Positions 5,724-7,890 of a DNA stretch of 7,890 bases are shown in pieces. Position 1 is the first letter of the stretch; each line of letters opens with the position of its first letter. The stretch is from Prevotella sp. UBA3208. Its GTDB lineage: Bacteria; Bacteroidota; Bacteroidia; Bacteroidales; Bacteroidaceae. Both the position numbers and the translations under genes were made by a program. The stretch lies in NCBI GenBank assembly GCA_002363695.1, contig DEWO01000052.1, positions 1-7,890 of the forward strand, written 5' to 3'. The notes below the pieces were generated by a model. That model saw only the letters and a program-made list of their open reading frames with translations, was not told the DNA's origin and ran no database searches.

Positions 5724-6644
5724 ATGAGAGACAACAAAGCGCTGATAGCGCATCTGAGCATGTTCGGAGCCTGTGCAGGCTGGGGACTGATGGCTCCCGT
5801 CGGCAAGGACGCCATGACGCACGGGTTTGACGGCATCACGATGGTGACCTTCCGGGTGGTCGGAGCCTGTGCGCTGTTCCTGATAGCGTCGCTGTTTGCG
5901 AAGAAGGAGACGGTGCCGACGAGGGACAAGCTGATGTTCATCGGGGCTGCCATCTTCGGACTGGTGTGCAACCAGTGCTGCTACACGCTGGGGCTGAGCA
6001 TGACGTCACCCATCAATGCCAGTATCGTGACCACGTCAATGCCTATCTTCGCCATGTTGCTGGCCGCGCTCATCCTGAAAGAGCCCATCACGGGCAAGAA
6101 GGCACTGGGTGTGCTGATGGGCTGTTCGGGTGCGCTGATTCTGATACTGACGTCGGCGGCTCACGCCAGCGACAAGGTGGGCGACATCCGTGGCGACGTG
6201 CTGTGTCTGTTTGCGCAGTTCTCGTTTGCGCTGTACCTGTCGCTGTTCAATCCGCTGATTCGCCGCTACAACGTGTTCACCATCAACAAGTATATGTTCT
6301 CGTGGGCTACGCTGATATTGCTGCCGTTCACGTTCAGTCACGTCAGCGAGGTCGTAGCACAGCCCATTCCCGTCAAGACGTGGTGGGAGGTGGCTTATGT
6401 CGTGTGCGTGGGCACGTTCCTCGGATACATCCTGACCATGATAGGCCAGCGCACGCTGCGCCCCACCGTCGTATCGGTGTATAACTACGTGCAGCCCATC
6501 GTCTCGGTGGCTGCCTCGCTGCTGATGGGCATCGGCGTGCTGAAGCCTACGCACGCACTGGCCGTGGTGCTGGTGTTCAGTGGTGTATGGCTGGTGACCA
6601 AGTCCAAGTCGCGCAAGGACATGGAAGCGGAAAAGAAAAACTAA
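5724..6644 (+). CDS. DMT-superfamily (EamA) inner-membrane transporter
   Basis: This 306-residue protein has about ten hydrophobic helices arranged as two EamA repeats (roughly residues 8-142 and 155-293), the usual architecture and length of drug/metabolite transporters. The first repeat holds the typical GACAGWGLMAPVGKDA opening (15-30), FRVVGA (43-48), a long hydrophobic run ending in YTLGLSMTSPINASIVTTSMPIF (87-109), and LLAALILKEPITGKKALGVLMGCSGALIL (112-140), a strong family signature. The second repeat holds GTFLGYIL (230-237) and YNYVQPIVSVAASLLMGIGVLKPTHALAVVLVFSGVWLV (253-291). The C-terminus is short, charged and presumably cytoplasmic. Relatives export amino acids, metabolites or drugs by proton exchange, but the substrate cannot be read from sequence. 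The ATG at 5724 is preceded by an A-rich stretch with no clear Shine-Dalgarno site, normal for Bacteroidota. It stands alone, between the tRNA terminator and a convergent FKBP gene. Confidence 0.9.
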   Translation: MRDNKALIAHLSMFGACAGWGLMAPVGKDAMTHGFDGITMVTFRVVGACALFLIASLFAKKETVPTRDKLMFIGAAIFGLVCNQCCYTLGLSMTSPINASIVTTSMPIFAMLLAALILKEPITGKKALGVLMGCSGALILILTSAAHASDKVGDIRGDVLCLFAQFSFALYLSLFNPLIRRYNVFTINKYMFSWATLILLPFTFSHVSEVVAQPIPVKTWWEVAYVVCVGTFLGYILTMIGQRTLRPTVVSVYNYVQPIVSVAASLLMGIGVLKPTHALAVVLVFSGVWLVTKSKSRKDMEAEKKN

Positions 6645-6660
6645 GCAAGGGGAGAAAAGG

Positions 6661-6704
6661 GAAAAAAAGAAAAAGGGTGACTAATCTTTGCGGTCACCCC
6701 TTTT
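6661..6704. terminator. Bidirectional terminator between the transporter and FKBP genes
   Basis: GGGTGAC (6675-6681) pairs with GTCACCC (6693-6699) over an 11-base loop. On the + strand TTTT and more T-rich sequence follow after one C. On the - strand a longer T-rich run follows (6674-6661, interrupted by one C), so the signal looks stronger for the FKBP operon. The FKBP stop codon (6681-6683) lies at the loop edge. Confidence 0.65.
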
Positions 6705-7289
6705 CTTTGTCCAAAAGTCTACCAGTCTGATTTGGAATATCAGTGTACTGTAGCCTGGTATGATAACAGATCCCGACCCAGCCGTTCCGTAGCCCAACTG
6801 ATAGGGAACGGTGACAACCCAATCGTCGCCACGATTCATGTGCTGCAAGGCAGTGCTGAAGCCTTCGACAAGGCCGCTGACGGCGACTTTGTAGGGTACG
6901 TCGACATCAGGGTCGTAGACTGACAGATAGCTTCTGTCAAACTCGTAGCCGTCGGGATAGTCGACAGTGGGTATCAGGTGCCCGACGTAGTGTACCAGGA
7001 CCGTGTCCGTATAGTATGGACTTTGAACACCCGAGCCATCCTTCACGACGTCAACCAGGATACTCTTGGTATGAGCAATTTCGCTGAGGGGCAAGCTGGC
7101 CGGCTGGGTCCAGCTGGGCAGGATAAACGCCGACTCCGACTTCTCCGGATGAGCCAGATAGGCCTGTTCGAAGTAGGCTTCGTTATCTGCCCGCCACTTA
7201 CCCTCGTCGAATGCCTCATCGTCTTCCTCAGTGCACGACACGAGGCCGAGCACTGAGAGACCGATGAAAAGGTAATGCTTGATATTCAT
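6681..7289 (-). CDS. FKBP-type peptidyl-prolyl cis-trans isomerase lipoprotein
   Basis: The 202-residue protein begins with a lipoprotein signal peptide whose lipobox is LVSC (16-19), so Cys19 should be lipidated. TEEDDE (20-25) follows, resembling the acidic export signal described for surface lipoproteins of Bacteroidota; surface display is an inference. After a linker, an FKBP domain spans about 78-193, with VLVHYVGHL (97-105), YEFDRSY (115-121), VSGLVEGFSTALQHMNRGD (137-155), VPYQLGYG (161-168) and IPGYSTLIFQIRLVDF (177-192). These match the FKBP core, which speeds proline isomerisation in folding exported proteins. The segment between the first strand and FDRSY is longer than usual (IPTVDYPDG) and the 'IPPNS' motif is IPGYS, so catalytic strength is uncertain. 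The gene starts four bases after the glycyl-tRNA synthetase stop and is probably in its operon. The ATG at 7287-7289 is the only start giving the signal peptide. Confidence 0.92.
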   Translation of the reverse strand: MNIKHYLFIGLSVLGLVSCTEEDDEAFDEGKWRADNEAYFEQAYLAHPEKSESAFILPSWTQPASLPLSEIAHTKSILVDVVKDGSGVQSPYYTDTVLVHYVGHLIPTVDYPDGYEFDRSYLSVYDPDVDVPYKVAVSGLVEGFSTALQHMNRGDDWVVTVPYQLGYGTAGSGSVIIPGYSTLIFQIRLVDFWTKKRGDRKD

Positions 7290-7293
7290 TTCT

Positions 7294-7890
7294 CTACTGC
7301 AGTTTCTTTAAGAGGCTTGCAATGCTTACTTTGTCTTCGATGATGCCGTTGAGCTCGCTGATGGGCACACGCTCCTGCTCCATGGTGTCGCGGAAGCGCA
7401 GCGTCACACAGTTGTCATTCAGTGTATCGTGGTCAACGGTGACGCAGTAGGGCGTACCGATGGCGTCCTGACGACGGTAGCGCTTGCCGATAGAGTCCTT
7501 CTCGTCGTACTGGCAGTTGAAGTGGAACTTCAGCTGGTCGATAATTTCGCGGGCCTTCTCGGGCAGTCCGTCCTTCTTGACCAGGGGCATCACGGCACAC
7601 TTAACGGGTGCCAAGGCTGCGGGCAACTTGAGTACGGTACGTGTCTCGCCGTTCTCCAGTTTCTCCTCCTCGAAGGCGTGACACATGATAGAAAGGAACA
7701 TACGGTCGACACCGATAGAGGTCTCAATGACGTACGGGGTATAGCTCTCGTTGGTCTGGGGATCGAAGTACTTGATGCTCTTGCCCGAGTATTTCTCGTG
7801 CTGCGACAGGTCGAAGTTGGTACGCGAGTGGATGCCCTCAACCTCCTTGAAGCCAAACGGCATCTTGAACTCGATGTCGGTAGCGGCGTT
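7294..7890 (-). CDS. glyQS: Glycine--tRNA ligase, dimeric type, C-terminal part
   Basis: The frame is open to the window edge, giving the last 198 residues of a class II aminoacyl-tRNA synthetase; its N-terminal catalytic half is outside the window. The fragment shows the end of the glycyl-tRNA synthetase core. FGFKEVEGIHSRTNFDLSQHEKYSGK (fragment residues 12-36) is the dimeric GlyRS counterpart of 'ELEGIANRTDYDL.QH..SGK'. Motif 3, ETSIGVDRMF (56-65), holds the class II Arg that contacts ATP. The rest (about 85-198), from LKLPAALAPVKCAVMPLVKK through DAIGTPYCVTVDHDTL and VTLRFRDTMEQERV, is the alpha/beta anticodon-binding domain. It charges tRNA-Gly in the cytoplasm. This is the single-chain type (also named glyS in some genomes), not the two-subunit GlyQ/GlyS enzyme. 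It ends with TAG four bases before the FKBP lipoprotein start. Confidence 0.95.
   Translation of the reverse strand, partial: NAATDIEFKMPFGFKEVEGIHSRTNFDLSQHEKYSGKSIKYFDPQTNESYTPYVIETSIGVDRMFLSIMCHAFEEEKLENGETRTVLKLPAALAPVKCAVMPLVKKDGLPEKAREIIDQLKFHFNCQYDEKDSIGKRYRRQDAIGTPYCVTVDHDTLNDNCVTLRFRDTMEQERVPISELNGIIEDKVSIASLLKKLQ

Noticed and set aside
5579..5971. A 130-residue frame on the - strand across the tRNA and the start of the transporter gene
   Set aside because: It runs antisense through a well-formed tRNA and its terminator; its translation resembles no family and is best explained as chance.
1..7890. CRISPR arrays, insertion sequences, toxin-antitoxin or defence genes
   Set aside because: I found no regularly spaced repeats, transposase-like proteins, terminal inverted repeats or small paired genes anywhere in the window.

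Overview
The window looks like chromosomal DNA from a Bacteroidales bacterium, most likely a Prevotella-type organism. Three things in the sequence point there. Promoters follow the Bacteroidota pattern TTTG-N20-TAnnTTTG, seen twice with the same -7 box. Start codons sit behind A-rich sequence rather than clear Shine-Dalgarno motifs. The exported lipoprotein has an acidic stretch straight after its lipobox cysteine. The genus is an inference; no rRNA or marker gene is present to settle it.

Layout, left to right: the 3' end of a tricorn-like S41 peptidase (+ strand, cut by the window start) converges on a small MerR-family regulator (- strand), and the two share a hairpin terminator. Upstream of merR on the - strand lies a three-gene pectin-degradation block. 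In transcription order it is a CE8 pectin methylesterase (5400 to 4336), a second, paralogous CE8 methylesterase one base downstream (4334 to 3279), and a 711-residue PL10 pectate lyase fused to a divergent CE8-like domain (3181 to 1046). All three have Sec signal peptides. Divergent from this block is a tRNA-Pro(CGG) gene with its own terminator, followed by a 10-TM EamA/DMT transporter (+ strand). The right end is a - strand pair: the C-terminal part of dimeric-type glycyl-tRNA synthetase (cut by the window end) and, four bases downstream, an FKBP-type peptidyl-prolyl isomerase lipoprotein. The FKBP and transporter genes converge on another hairpin.

How the genes fit together: the methylesterases should remove methyl esters from homogalacturonan, and the PL10 domain should cleave the resulting polygalacturonate by beta-elimination, so the block is a demethylate-then-cut module. 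No SusC/SusD pair, GH28/GH105 enzyme, sugar transporter or hybrid two-component sensor is visible, so it is either a minimal accessory locus or one edge of a larger one. The other genes look like ordinary housekeeping or general-purpose genes.

I found no convincing evidence of a wholly new system. The most unusual points are the altered active-site positions in the fused CE8 domain and in the tandem CE8 pair, and the contrast in codon use between those two paralogues.
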